NCBI GenBank assembly: GCA_031553075.1 | Contig: JAVBLX010000163.1 | Span: 1-35,742, forward strand | Reading direction: 5' to 3' | Origin: DIGJ01 sp031553075 | Lineage (GTDB): Bacteria; Bacillota; Clostridia; Lachnospirales; Lachnospiraceae | Length of the DNA: 35,742 nt | Shown: piece by piece, positions 1 through 6,994 of the stretch | Layout: each line of letters starts with the position of its first letter | How positions within the stretch are numbered: the first letter of the stretch is position 1 | Program-made: the position numbers and the translations under genes | Notes under the pieces: model-generated | The model's database searches: none | Seen by the model: the letters and a program-made list of their open reading frames with translations, nothing else | What the model was told of the DNA's origin: nothing

Positions 1-200
1 GATGTCCATCGAGCTCGACCCGTAAAGAGCCACTGTCTAGCGGATTCGTCTTAGAACCCTTTAACCTGCGGAACTGGAGTGTTTTCCACCACCAAGTCTC
101 TTTTCTGCGCCCTTTCCCTTGCCCCTCATCCAGCGTACGGGTTCCATCACCCATTTTGTCAACTAAATCCCAAGATACAGTTTGTCAGGGGAGGACAAAA
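1..200. other. Unassigned GC-richer left edge
   Basis: Positions 1-180 are about 51% G+C by hand count, richer than the genes that follow. I recognise no family here. On the minus strand a frame is open from an ATG at 154-152 to the window edge (about 50 codons), with a basic, Trp-rich product and no good ribosome binding site. It may be the end of a neighbouring gene, a structured RNA or the edge of a repeated element. A 9-bp inverted repeat (ACCCATTTT at 149-157, AAAATGGGT at 209-217) and a small hairpin (TTTGTC at 181-186, GACAAA at 194-199) lie at its inner border. Confidence 0.3.
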
Positions 201-225
201 AATGACCGAAAATGGGTTAAGGTAC

Positions 226-254
226 TTGTACGTGGGGTAGAATTGAGATATAAT
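226..254 (+). promoter_or_regulatory. Sigma-A promoter of pta
   Basis: TTGTAC at 226-231, a 17-bp spacer, and a perfect TATAAT at 249-254. A transcript would start near 261, leaving a 5' leader of about 45 bases with AAAGGAG ending at 295, ahead of the GTG at 305. Confidence 0.65.
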
Positions 255-304
255 TAAATTTAGGTTAAAAATATACCAAAAGAAAAGAAAAGGAGCATAC
301 AGCC

Positions 305-1300
305 GTGGCATTTATTGATGACATTAAAGCAAAAGCAAGAGCAAACAAGAAAACTATCGTACTTCCTGAGGCAGAGGATATTCGGACTCTTAAGGCGGCA
401 GCGCAGATTCAGAAGGAAGACATTGCAGACCTGATTTTGATTGGAAAGGTTGAGGATGTTAAGGAACTGGCGGGTGATTTGGACATTTCTAAAGTAAGAG
501 TTGTGGATCCGGCTACTGACAGTAATTTTGACAAATACGTTAATGTACTGGTAGAGTGTCGTAAGAGTAAAGGAATGACGGAAGAAGAAGCAAAAAATAT
601 ACTATTAAAGGATTATACTTATTATGGAGTTGTTATGGTAAAAGCTGGAGATGCGGACGGAATGGTATCTGGAGCTTGTCATTCTACGGCTGATACCTTA
701 AGACCTTCTCTTCAGATATTAAAAACAGCACCTGGTACTAAGCTGGTGTCTTCTTTCTTTGTTATGGTAGTGCCGGATTGTGAACTGGGAGCGAATGGAA
801 CTTTTGTTTTCTCTGATGCTGGTCTTAACCAGAATCCTAATTCGGAAGAATTGGCAGCGATTGCCGGTTCATCGGCAGCCAGCTTTGAGCTTTTGGTAGG
901 TGAAGAACCAATTGTTGCAATGCTTTCTCATTCTACTAAGGGAAGTGCAAAACATGCAGATGTTGATAAAGTAGTAGCTGCAACTGAGCTTGCCAAAAAG
1001 GAATACCCACAGTATAAAATAGATGGAGAATGCCAGCTGGATGCGGCAATTGTTCCAAGTGTAGGCAGTTCTAAAGCACCGGGAAGTGAAGTGGCTGGAA
1101 AAGCGAATGTGCTTATTTTCCCTGATTTGGATGCTGGAAATATTGGATACAAATTAGTGGAGCGCTTGGCAAAGGCTGAAGCGTATGGACCGGTTACCCA
1201 GGGAATTGCCAAGCCGGTAAATGATTTGTCCAGAGGATGCTCTGCGGAAGATATTGTCGGCGTAGTTGCAATTACAGCTGTACAAGCTAATGCACAGTAA
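305..1300 (+). CDS. pta: Phosphate acetyltransferase
   Basis: Converts acetyl-CoA and phosphate to acetyl phosphate and CoA in the cytoplasm. With the acetate kinase just downstream it forms the ATP-yielding acetate pathway. The 331-residue product has the usual length of the short, single-domain Pta. It carries the family signatures GMVSGACHSTADTLRP (about residue 120) and LSHSTKGSAKHADV (about residue 205), and ends in the conserved SRGCSAEDIV region. The GTG start is supported by AAAGGAG nine bases upstream. The gap to ackA is 101 bp and contains two copies of a stem-loop element but no terminator, so the two genes probably share a transcript. Confidence 0.97.
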   Translation: MAFIDDIKAKARANKKTIVLPEAEDIRTLKAAAQIQKEDIADLILIGKVEDVKELAGDLDISKVRVVDPATDSNFDKYVNVLVECRKSKGMTEEEAKNILLKDYTYYGVVMVKAGDADGMVSGACHSTADTLRPSLQILKTAPGTKLVSSFFVMVVPDCELGANGTFVFSDAGLNQNPNSEELAAIAGSSAASFELLVGEEPIVAMLSHSTKGSAKHADVDKVVAATELAKKEYPQYKIDGECQLDAAIVPSVGSSKAPGSEVAGKANVLIFPDLDAGNIGYKLVERLAKAEAYGPVTQGIAKPVNDLSRGCSAEDIVGVVAITAVQANAQ

Positions 1301-1311
1301 GGAAAAGGAAA

Positions 1312-1343
1312 GCCGCTAAGGCGGCAGACGGGAGCAAATGTGA
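1312..1343 (+). repeat. Stem-loop/SD-like element, copy A
   Basis: GCCGC (1312-1316), loop TAAG, GCGGC (1321-1325), then AGACGGGAGCAAATGTGA. It resembles copies at 1373, 11848, 18926 and 32222. This copy is not directly in front of a start codon; it lies between pta and copy B. An inverted repeat, ATGTGA (1338-1343) with TCACAT (1353-1358), follows. Confidence 0.55.
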
Positions 1344-1372
1344 GAACGGTATTCACATTCCCTGATTTAAAA

Positions 1373-1396
1373 GCCGCTGAAGCGGCAGACGGGAGC
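1373..1396 (+). repeat. Stem-loop/SD element, copy B (ackA leader)
   Basis: GCCGC (1373-1377), loop TGAA, GCGGC (1382-1386), then AGACGGGAGC. The GGGAG at 1391-1395 is the ribosome binding site of ackA, six bases before its ATG. The stem therefore ends five bases before the ribosome binding site. Confidence 0.6.
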
Positions 1397-1401
1397 TGAA
1401 C

Positions 1402-2598
1402 ATGAAGGTATTAGTGATTAATTGTGGTAGTTCTTCTTTAAAATATCAATTAATTGATATGGAACAGGAAGCTGTATTGGCAAAGGGTATTTGCGAGAGA
1501 ATTGGTATAGAAGGTGCAGTGCTCACTCACAAGGCTGGGGATCGGGATAAATATGTGATGGAAAAACCCATGTCGGATCATAAAGAGGCTGTTCAGGTTG
1601 TGCTTCATGCTTTGACGGATGGTGAAATTGGCGTAATTGGTGATATACACGAGATTACGGCGGTGGGACACCGGGTAGTACATGGCGGTAAGCACTATAG
1701 TGATTCAGTTGTGATTAATGAAGATGTAGAAAAGCTGATTGAAGAATGTTTTGACTTGGCTCCTCTTCATAATCCGGCTAACCTCATTGGAATTCGTGCT
1801 TGTAAAGAGGTAATTGGACACGCGCCTCAGGTGGCTGTGTTTGATACGGCTTTCCATCAGTCAATGCCGGCAAGGGCTTATTTGTATGGGATTCCTAATG
1901 AATATTATAAGAAATACAGTATTCGTCGATATGGTTTTCATGGTACCAGTCACAGCTATGTTTCCAAACGGTTTGCAGAATACAATGGAATGGATTTGAA
2001 AAATTCAAAGATTGTTGTTTGCCATTTGGGTAATGGGGCCAGTATATCAGCAGTTCTCAATGGAGAGTGTGTAGATACCAGTATGGGACTTACGCCTCTT
2101 GAAGGCCTTATCATGGGAACAAGATGTGGTGATATTGACCCGGCTATTGTAGAGTTCCTTGCGAAAAAAGAAGGACTTGCCATGGAAGAGGTCTTTAATA
2201 TATTAAATAAAAGATCTGGAGTTTTGGGAATGTCAGGAATCTCCAGTGATTTCAGAGATATTCAAAAGGCAAATGATGCTGGGGACGAAAAGGCTCAGAA
2301 TACAATGCAGACCTTTGCTTATCGAGTTGCCAAATACATTGGCTCTTATGCAGTAGCAATGGGCGGTCTGGACGGAGTTGCATTTACTGCTGGTGTGGGT
2401 GAAAACAATCCGTATGTACGCCAGCTGGTATGTGAGCACCTGGCATTTATGGGCATTGAAATTGATGTGGAGATGAATCTTGGTATTTATGGCCAGGAAG
2501 TGAGGATATCAACGGAGAACTCTAAAATTAAGGTATGTGTCACCCCTACTGATGAGGAACTTGCGATTGCCAGAGAAACGATTGCTTTGATCGAATAA
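1402..2598 (+). CDS. ackA: Acetate kinase
   Basis: Transfers phosphate from acetyl phosphate to ADP, giving acetate and ATP; it is the second step after Pta. The 398-residue length is standard. ASKHA-fold acetokinase motifs are clear: NCGSSSLKYQL at the N-terminus, GHRVVHGG, the catalytic FDTAFHQSMP segment, YGFHGTSHSYVS, HLGNGAS, the GLTPLEGLIMGTRCGDIDP loop and FTAGVGENNP. The ATG at 1402 follows GGGAG from the adjacent stem-loop element. No convincing terminator is seen after the stop; the next promoter begins 60 bp downstream. Confidence 0.98.
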   Translation: MKVLVINCGSSSLKYQLIDMEQEAVLAKGICERIGIEGAVLTHKAGDRDKYVMEKPMSDHKEAVQVVLHALTDGEIGVIGDIHEITAVGHRVVHGGKHYSDSVVINEDVEKLIEECFDLAPLHNPANLIGIRACKEVIGHAPQVAVFDTAFHQSMPARAYLYGIPNEYYKKYSIRRYGFHGTSHSYVSKRFAEYNGMDLKNSKIVVCHLGNGASISAVLNGECVDTSMGLTPLEGLIMGTRCGDIDPAIVEFLAKKEGLAMEEVFNILNKRSGVLGMSGISSDFRDIQKANDAGDEKAQNTMQTFAYRVAKYIGSYAVAMGGLDGVAFTAGVGENNPYVRQLVCEHLAFMGIEIDVEMNLGIYGQEVRISTENSKIKVCVTPTDEELAIARETIALIE

Positions 2599-2657
2599 TA
2601 TGTCTGACAACCTTGGATTAGCTTGAATTACAACTTGAATTAACTTAAAAAAAAGAG

Positions 2658-2686
2658 TTGACAAAGTAGAAATATATGGATATAAT
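2658..2686 (+). promoter_or_regulatory. Consensus sigma-A promoter (DUF177-rpmF)
   Basis: TTGACA at 2658-2663, 17-bp spacer, TATAAT at 2681-2686: both hexamers match consensus at the ideal spacing. The start of transcription should fall near 2693, which rules out the GTG at 2696 as the start codon of the next gene. Confidence 0.9.
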
Positions 2687-2731
2687 ACTAGAAGTGTGCT
2701 TGTGTCCTGTATTCTATGGAGGTTTGTTGAA

Positions 2732-3259
2732 ATGACAATATCTTTATCGCAAATCATGTCTGTAAAAAACAAGACTGAATGCATAAAAGCTCCTCTGGAG
2801 CTGACAAGCTTTAGGCTGGATGGAATGGAATATGATATTATTAAAAAAGAAGAGATAGAACTGGAAATTGTATCAAAAGAAGACAAAGAAATTTCTTTTG
2901 CTGCAAAGACAAAGCTATCACTGAACGTTCCGTGCGGTCGATGCCTTGAGGATGTAGAAGTGTTTTTTGATATTCAGGTGGCAAAAGATTTGGATTTCAA
3001 AGATACAGAAGAAGACAGAATCAAGGATATGGATGAAATAAATTACATTGATGGATATACCCTGGATGTAGACTTGCTTATTTATGATGAAATTTTAATC
3101 AATTTCCCATTACAGACACTGTGTGAACCTGGATGTAAGGGAATATGCAAAGTTTGTGGGAAAAACTTGAATAAGGAGTCCTGTGATTGTGACCAGTCAG
3201 TAGGAGACCCCCGAATGTCGGTAATCCAAGATATCTTCAAGAATTATAAGGAGGTGTGA
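2732..3259 (+). CDS. DUF177 (YceD-like) metal-binding protein
   Basis: A 175-residue DUF177/YceD family protein. The family is almost always encoded directly before rpmF and has been linked to 23S rRNA or large-subunit maturation; the exact role in Firmicutes is not settled. Two clusters of cysteines are visible: CGRCLEDV near the middle and a C-terminal set (CEPGCKGICKVCG, then CDCD), consistent with zinc binding. The ATG at 2732 is chosen because GGAGG lies nine bases upstream; an in-frame GTG at 2696 would sit at the transcription start. The stop is two bases before the rpmF ATG, so the pair is one operon. Confidence 0.88.
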   Translation: MTISLSQIMSVKNKTECIKAPLELTSFRLDGMEYDIIKKEEIELEIVSKEDKEISFAAKTKLSLNVPCGRCLEDVEVFFDIQVAKDLDFKDTEEDRIKDMDEINYIDGYTLDVDLLIYDEILINFPLQTLCEPGCKGICKVCGKNLNKESCDCDQSVGDPRMSVIQDIFKNYKEV

Positions 3260-3261
3260 CC

Positions 3262-3444
3262 ATGTCAATCTGTCCAAAGAATAAATCTTCTAAAGGAAGA
3301 AGAGACCAGAGAAGAGCAAACTGGAAAATGACTGCTCCAAACTTGGTAAAATGCAGCAAATGTGGAGAGTTAATGATGCCACATAGAGTTTGTAAGGCTT
3401 GTGGATCTTATAACAAGAAAGAAATTATTACATCAGCTGAATAA
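3262..3444 (+). CDS. rpmF: 50S ribosomal protein L32
   Basis: Small basic protein of the large ribosomal subunit, 60 residues. The N-terminus is rich in Lys and Arg (SSKGRRDQRRANWK), and the C-terminal half has the four-cysteine zinc ribbon (CSKCGELMMPHRVCKACG), so this is the zinc-binding form. The ATG at 3262 follows a perfect AAGGAGG at 3248-3254; an in-frame GTG at 3256 lies too close to that site. Translated directly after the DUF177 gene and followed by a rho-independent terminator. Confidence 0.97.
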   Translation: MSICPKNKSSKGRRDQRRANWKMTAPNLVKCSKCGELMMPHRVCKACGSYNKKEIITSAE

Positions 3445-3452
3445 GATGAGAA

Positions 3453-3489
3453 AAAGAACACTTGGGATTAACCGGAGTGTTCTTTTTTT
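3453..3489 (+). terminator. Rho-independent terminator after rpmF
   Basis: Ten-base stem AAAGAACACT (3453-3462) with AGTGTTCTTT (3476-3485), a 13-base loop, and a T tract running to 3489. Confidence 0.85.
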
Positions 3490-3636
3490 GTTTGTGAGGT
3501 CTTATTGAAGAAGGCTATAAACGGTGTGAAAGGATAGGAATAACAGGGGTCCTATCCTTTCAGTGCGTATTCTTTATAAACAGGTGTTTTTTAGCGACAG
3601 GGTTAATGTTGGGGTGTATATGTGTTGTTTATATGT

Positions 3637-4863
3637 TTATTTTAAAAGAGTATCTTTTAGCAAGGCGTTTAATAATAGGGTTATGTAATGCGTTTGTTCT
3701 TCCTGAGTGGTAAGGAAGGTATCCGTCAGTTCGAAGAAGGAAAGGGGTGTTTTCGGTGTCTGACGAAAGGCTGGGGTTTTCCATTCTTCCGGTTGTGGGA
3801 GGAAGCGGGTGGTACGCTTTTCATAGCAATTGTCGCGGGTGGATTTGATACGATATTCTTTGTCTACATATTGAGCTATACTTTTATGTACGACAGCATC
3901 TTCTTTAGGGAGATAGAAGTAATCTTTGTAGTTGGGGTAAAAGTATTTTAGTTCACCATCATATATGGGAACGATGAGGGTTAAGGTATCTTTGGTTCCC
4001 TTAAGACGGATTCCATTTTGTTCTTTATGAATAAAATCAAAGTTTGGAGTAAAACGAAGATATTCCGAATTCTGGTGTTGGTCAAGGGTATTTTTTGACG
4101 GACTGAGTGGTTGAGGAGGCTGGCTGGTTGATTGAGGAAACTGGCTGGTTGGTTGAGGACATTGGCTGTTTGGTAGGGGACAAGTGAGGGTAAAGACCAG
4201 GTCTTTTTCCAGGAGCGTCGTTTGGGTAATGTGGAAGCTACCACAAAAAAGATCGCAGTAAAGGAGAAGATTCATGCAGTGAACCAGTCCGGTAAGATCT
4301 TCTTCATTATGCAGAAGAAGGGACTGGAAGTAATCTTCGCAGGGGAGGGAGCGTAATTTGTGTTGGAGATACTGGCTATATACCTCAATAAGTTCACCGC
4401 CGGTAAAGGGATCCTGTCGGGTAAGACCAAGAAATTTCTCCATGGTAGGCTGTTTATGATTAGGGAGGTTTAAGAGCTTCTTTATAAAGGTTATTTTTTT
4501 GTAAATATCCAGGTTTTCAATGGTGGTAAAGCTGTAGTCAAGATGATATTGGCCACATTTTTTAGTAAGGTATGGGATGTCAAAGCCGGTTCCGTTATAG
4601 TGTACAAGGTATTTGTAAGGCTTCATAAATTGAAAGAAGGAGTGTAAGAGGTTTTCTTCACTGCGGTAATCATCGGCGAACCACTGAATCAGATGCCATT
4701 TACCAGAATGATAATAACATGCACCAATTAAGTATACACTAGAAATATCAGCGGAAAAGCCAGTGGTTTCAATATCAAAAAACAAGAGTTCTTCAATTGA
4801 ATTGATGTAGGATGGAATATATGGATGAAACTGGTAAGTAAAATTTTTCTCTAATTGAATCAT
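3637..4863 (-). CDS. YprB-type RNase H-like exonuclease domain protein
   Basis: A 408-residue protein with an N-terminal RNase H-fold exonuclease domain (RNase_H_2/YprB family). Visible DEDD-type metal ligands: D30 and E32 in FDIETTG, D95 in HYNGTGFDIPYL, and HNEED at 185-189. Nucleic-acid substrate and role are unknown for most members. A Pro/Gln/Ser-rich linker at about residues 230-255 is encoded by 21-bp DNA repeats (4101-4184); the remaining C-terminal part is not a domain I recognise. Start supported by AGGAGG seven bases upstream on the minus strand. Divergent from the cardiolipin synthase gene and alone on its strand here. Confidence 0.8.
   Translation of the reverse strand: MIQLEKNFTYQFHPYIPSYINSIEELLFFDIETTGFSADISSVYLIGACYYHSGKWHLIQWFADDYRSEENLLHSFFQFMKPYKYLVHYNGTGFDIPYLTKKCGQYHLDYSFTTIENLDIYKKITFIKKLLNLPNHKQPTMEKFLGLTRQDPFTGGELIEVYSQYLQHKLRSLPCEDYFQSLLLHNEEDLTGLVHCMNLLLYCDLFCGSFHITQTTLLEKDLVFTLTCPLPNSQCPQPTSQFPQSTSQPPQPLSPSKNTLDQHQNSEYLRFTPNFDFIHKEQNGIRLKGTKDTLTLIVPIYDGELKYFYPNYKDYFYLPKEDAVVHKSIAQYVDKEYRIKSTRDNCYEKRTTRFLPQPEEWKTPAFRQTPKTPLSFFELTDTFLTTQEEQTHYITLLLNALLKDTLLK
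4101..4184. repeat. 21-bp tandem repeat inside the YprB-like gene
   Basis: Four imperfect 21-bp units begin at 4101, 4122, 4143 and 4164, each related to GGCTGGTTGATTGAGGAAACT. They encode heptads rich in Pro, Gln, Ser and Thr on the minus strand and keep the reading frame. Confidence 0.7.
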
Positions 4864-4900
4864 AGTGGACCTCCTGGTGCTTTTGCATTTTTTTATTACC

Positions 4901-4947
4901 CTGTTCCACGATTCTAATTAGGTGGGATAGACAAAACCGTGGAACAG
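4901..4947. repeat. 10-bp perfect inverted repeat in divergent intergenic region
   Basis: CTGTTCCACG at 4901-4910 and CGTGGAACAG at 4938-4947, separated by 27 bp, 38 bp upstream of the minus-strand gene start. There is no T tract, so it is not a simple terminator. It could be a pair of regulator half-sites or a leader stem of the minus-strand transcript. Confidence 0.5.
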
Positions 4948-5031
4948 ACATAAAGTTGTTTTATCGATTAACTACATTATAAATCACTTAAGCTGTCTGC
5001 GTCAAATTGTGGTGTATTTTTAAAAGAAAGT

Positions 5032-5041
5032 GTGATAGAAT
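5032..5041 (+). promoter_or_regulatory. Candidate extended -10 promoter of cls
   Basis: TG at 5033-5034, one base, then TAGAAT at 5036-5041: an extended -10 motif. No convincing -35 hexamer is present 16-18 bp upstream. It leaves a leader of about 85 bases that contains an 8-bp stem. Confidence 0.4.
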
Positions 5042-5070
5042 AAATTTGTGTTATGTTTTTTCGAGGGGTA

Positions 5071-5112
5071 ATGGTTTGGTGAGTCCTATTTATGGGAAGA
5101 GCAACAAACCAT
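5071..5112 (+). promoter_or_regulatory. Stem-loop in the cls leader
   Basis: ATGGTTTG (5071-5078) pairs perfectly with CAAACCAT (5105-5112) across 26 bases; a weaker inner stem (TCC with GGA) is possible. It ends 19 bases before the first ATG of cls. A regulatory role is inference only. Confidence 0.35.
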
Positions 5113-5131
5113 GTTTTAATAAGAAAGTGAA

Positions 5132-6712
5132 ATGGGCATGGAAAAGTTCGATAAAATTGACTTGAAAGAGGAGCTTACTGGACGGGTAAAAAGTTATCTG
5201 AGTGGTTTTTTATGGGTCATTCTGGTAGGACTGTTGGTTTTATTTCAGTTTATTCTGATTGTGTTGTCACCATTTGTTCTGCGGACCTTTACGGTTTACT
5301 TTTATGTCATATTAGAATTGTTAAGCTTTGTTGTAATATTAAATCTGGTAAATGATAATCGGAGCCCTTCTTATAAAGTGGCCTGGATTACAATTGTACT
5401 CATGTTACCCATATCCGGACATGTTATGTATGCTTTATGGGGCAAGGCTAATTCAAAACAAAAAATTGAAAAGAAAATTCATAAAAAAATGGAACACGGA
5501 CAGAGCTTTCACAAGGTTGACCGTATCATCGAACGGGAATATGCTCTTTTGCACCCAATCAAAGCAAGGGTGTCACGTTATATGACCAATGAAGGCTTTC
5601 CGTTATTTCGTAATAATCATGTTACTTATTTCCCCATGGGAGAGGATGCCTTTCAAAGTATTTTTGAAGAGACAGAGAAAGCAAAGGACTTTATATTAAT
5701 TGATTTTTTTATCGTAGCAGAGGGCGCGATTTGGGATAAGCTTCATGAAATTCTGTTACGAAAGATAAACGAAGGAGTAGAGGTCAAGTTTTTATACGAT
5801 GATTTTGGTGCTATGCTCCGGACCGAGAAGAATTTTAAAAAGAAATTGGAAGCAGAGGGCTTTGAGGTACGGGTGATTAATCCGATTCACAAATACACAG
5901 ATAAGCTTTATATGAATTATCGCAGTCATCAAAAGATTATGGTGATTGATGGCAACGTTGGATTTACCGGTGGTTTTAACCTGGCAGATGAATATGCTAA
6001 TATTATTGAGCGTTTTGGAGTCTGGAAAGACAATGGAATCCGCCTGGAAGGTGACGGGGTTTGGGGACTTACGGTAACCTTCCTGCAAATGTGGGAAGTA
6101 TGCTCGGAGCATGAGTATCTTGATTATAATCGATATCGTCCCAGCAAGGAGTTTGAACCTTCTCAGGTTTATTGTCACGTAATATCGGACGGGCCTTATA
6201 ACAATCCCAAGAATCCAATCGAGAGTATATATCGACAGATGATTAATTCTGCAAGGGAATATGTTTATATTATGACACCTTATCTAATCATTGAGGATGA
6301 AATGAAGAATTTGCTTATTGAAGCAGTAAAGGGGGGCGTAGATGTTCGGATTATTACTCCGAATATCGCCGACAAGAAAAATGTCAAATTATTGACTAAT
6401 TATAATTACGGTTTTCTTCTGGAACATGGTGTTCGCATTTACGAATATACGCCAGGTTTTATTCATGCCAAGACCATTATTAATGAAGGTAGTGGCATTG
6501 TTGGCACGATTAATATGGATTACCGCAGCTTTTATCTCCATTATGAAAATGGTGTGTGGATTTCCAACCGTAAGGTAATTGAAGTGATTCGAAAGGATTA
6601 TGAAAAGACATTTGCCGAGTCCCACGAACTTACTTATGAGGAATGGCTGAAGAGACCTCTCCACTGGAAAATCATGCAGCCCTTCTTAAATTTATTCAGC
6701 ACTTTAATGTAG
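5132..6712 (+). CDS. cls: Cardiolipin synthase (phospholipase D family)
   Basis: Makes cardiolipin from phosphatidylglycerol at the membrane. The 526-residue protein has the ClsA layout: hydrophobic segments at about residues 26-50, 52-72 and 84-103, then two phospholipase D domains. The first HKD motif is canonical (HQKIMVIDG, H at about 266). The second is HAKTIINEG (H445, K447), where Glu stands in the place of the usual Asp and the following loop seems one residue short. The start is either ATG 5132 or ATG 5138; the upstream AAGAAAGTGA (5121-5130) matches 8 of 10 bases of the ideal ribosome binding sequence and suits 5138 slightly better. A zinc-ribbon gene follows after 17 bp. Confidence 0.93.
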   Translation: MGMEKFDKIDLKEELTGRVKSYLSGFLWVILVGLLVLFQFILIVLSPFVLRTFTVYFYVILELLSFVVILNLVNDNRSPSYKVAWITIVLMLPISGHVMYALWGKANSKQKIEKKIHKKMEHGQSFHKVDRIIEREYALLHPIKARVSRYMTNEGFPLFRNNHVTYFPMGEDAFQSIFEETEKAKDFILIDFFIVAEGAIWDKLHEILLRKINEGVEVKFLYDDFGAMLRTEKNFKKKLEAEGFEVRVINPIHKYTDKLYMNYRSHQKIMVIDGNVGFTGGFNLADEYANIIERFGVWKDNGIRLEGDGVWGLTVTFLQMWEVCSEHEYLDYNRYRPSKEFEPSQVYCHVISDGPYNNPKNPIESIYRQMINSAREYVYIMTPYLIIEDEMKNLLIEAVKGGVDVRIITPNIADKKNVKLLTNYNYGFLLEHGVRIYEYTPGFIHAKTIINEGSGIVGTINMDYRSFYLHYENGVWISNRKVIEVIRKDYEKTFAESHELTYEEWLKRPLHWKIMQPFLNLFSTLM

Positions 6713-6729
6713 AGAGGAGTCAGGTGTAT

Positions 6730-6975
6730 ATGGTTACTTGTGCCTGCAAAACTTGTAAAAAAATGTTTAATTCCATGATGACAATGGATTATTGCCCGGA
6801 ATGTGCCAAGGGACAAAGAGACTACTTTGAGGAAGTGGTGAAATACCTGGATGCATTTCCCAATAGCAATGCCATGCAGATATCAGAGGCAATGGACATA
6901 CCTATTAATGTTTTAATTGATTTTATAGATCAAGGACGCTTATATATGGTGAAAGGATCATTTGAGAAAATGTAG
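6730..6975 (+). CDS. YvyF-like zinc-ribbon/HTH protein
   Basis: A small cytoplasmic protein of 82 residues. The N-terminus has two CxxC pairs (CKTC and CPEC), a likely zinc ribbon, followed by a helix-turn-helix-like segment (MQISEAMDIPINVLIDFIDQGRL). This layout matches the YvyF/TIGR03826 flagellar-operon family, but no flagellar gene is near, so only the fold-level similarity is claimed. The ATG at 6730 follows GAGGAG by ten bases; an in-frame GTG at 6724 is possible. A longer frame from 6643 would overlap cls by 70 bases and has no better site. Sits in a tight run between cls and ruvA. Confidence 0.65.
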   Translation: MVTCACKTCKKMFNSMMTMDYCPECAKGQRDYFEEVVKYLDAFPNSNAMQISEAMDIPINVLIDFIDQGRLYMVKGSFEKM

Positions 6976-6994
6976 AAAATAGGGAGCTTAAGAG

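Noticed and set aside
928..1356. 142-codon minus-strand frame inside pta
   Set aside because: Shadow of a strongly coding plus-strand gene; no family resemblance and no promoter or ribosome binding site.
2696..2731. Earlier GTG start for the DUF177 protein
   Set aside because: It lies at the predicted transcription start, so no ribosome binding site could be present on the mRNA; ATG 2732 has GGAGG at good spacing.
6643..6729. Longer N-terminus for the YvyF-like protein
   Set aside because: It would overlap the cls 3' end by 70 bases, and the extra residues precede the natural zinc-ribbon start; GAGGAG supports the start at 6730.
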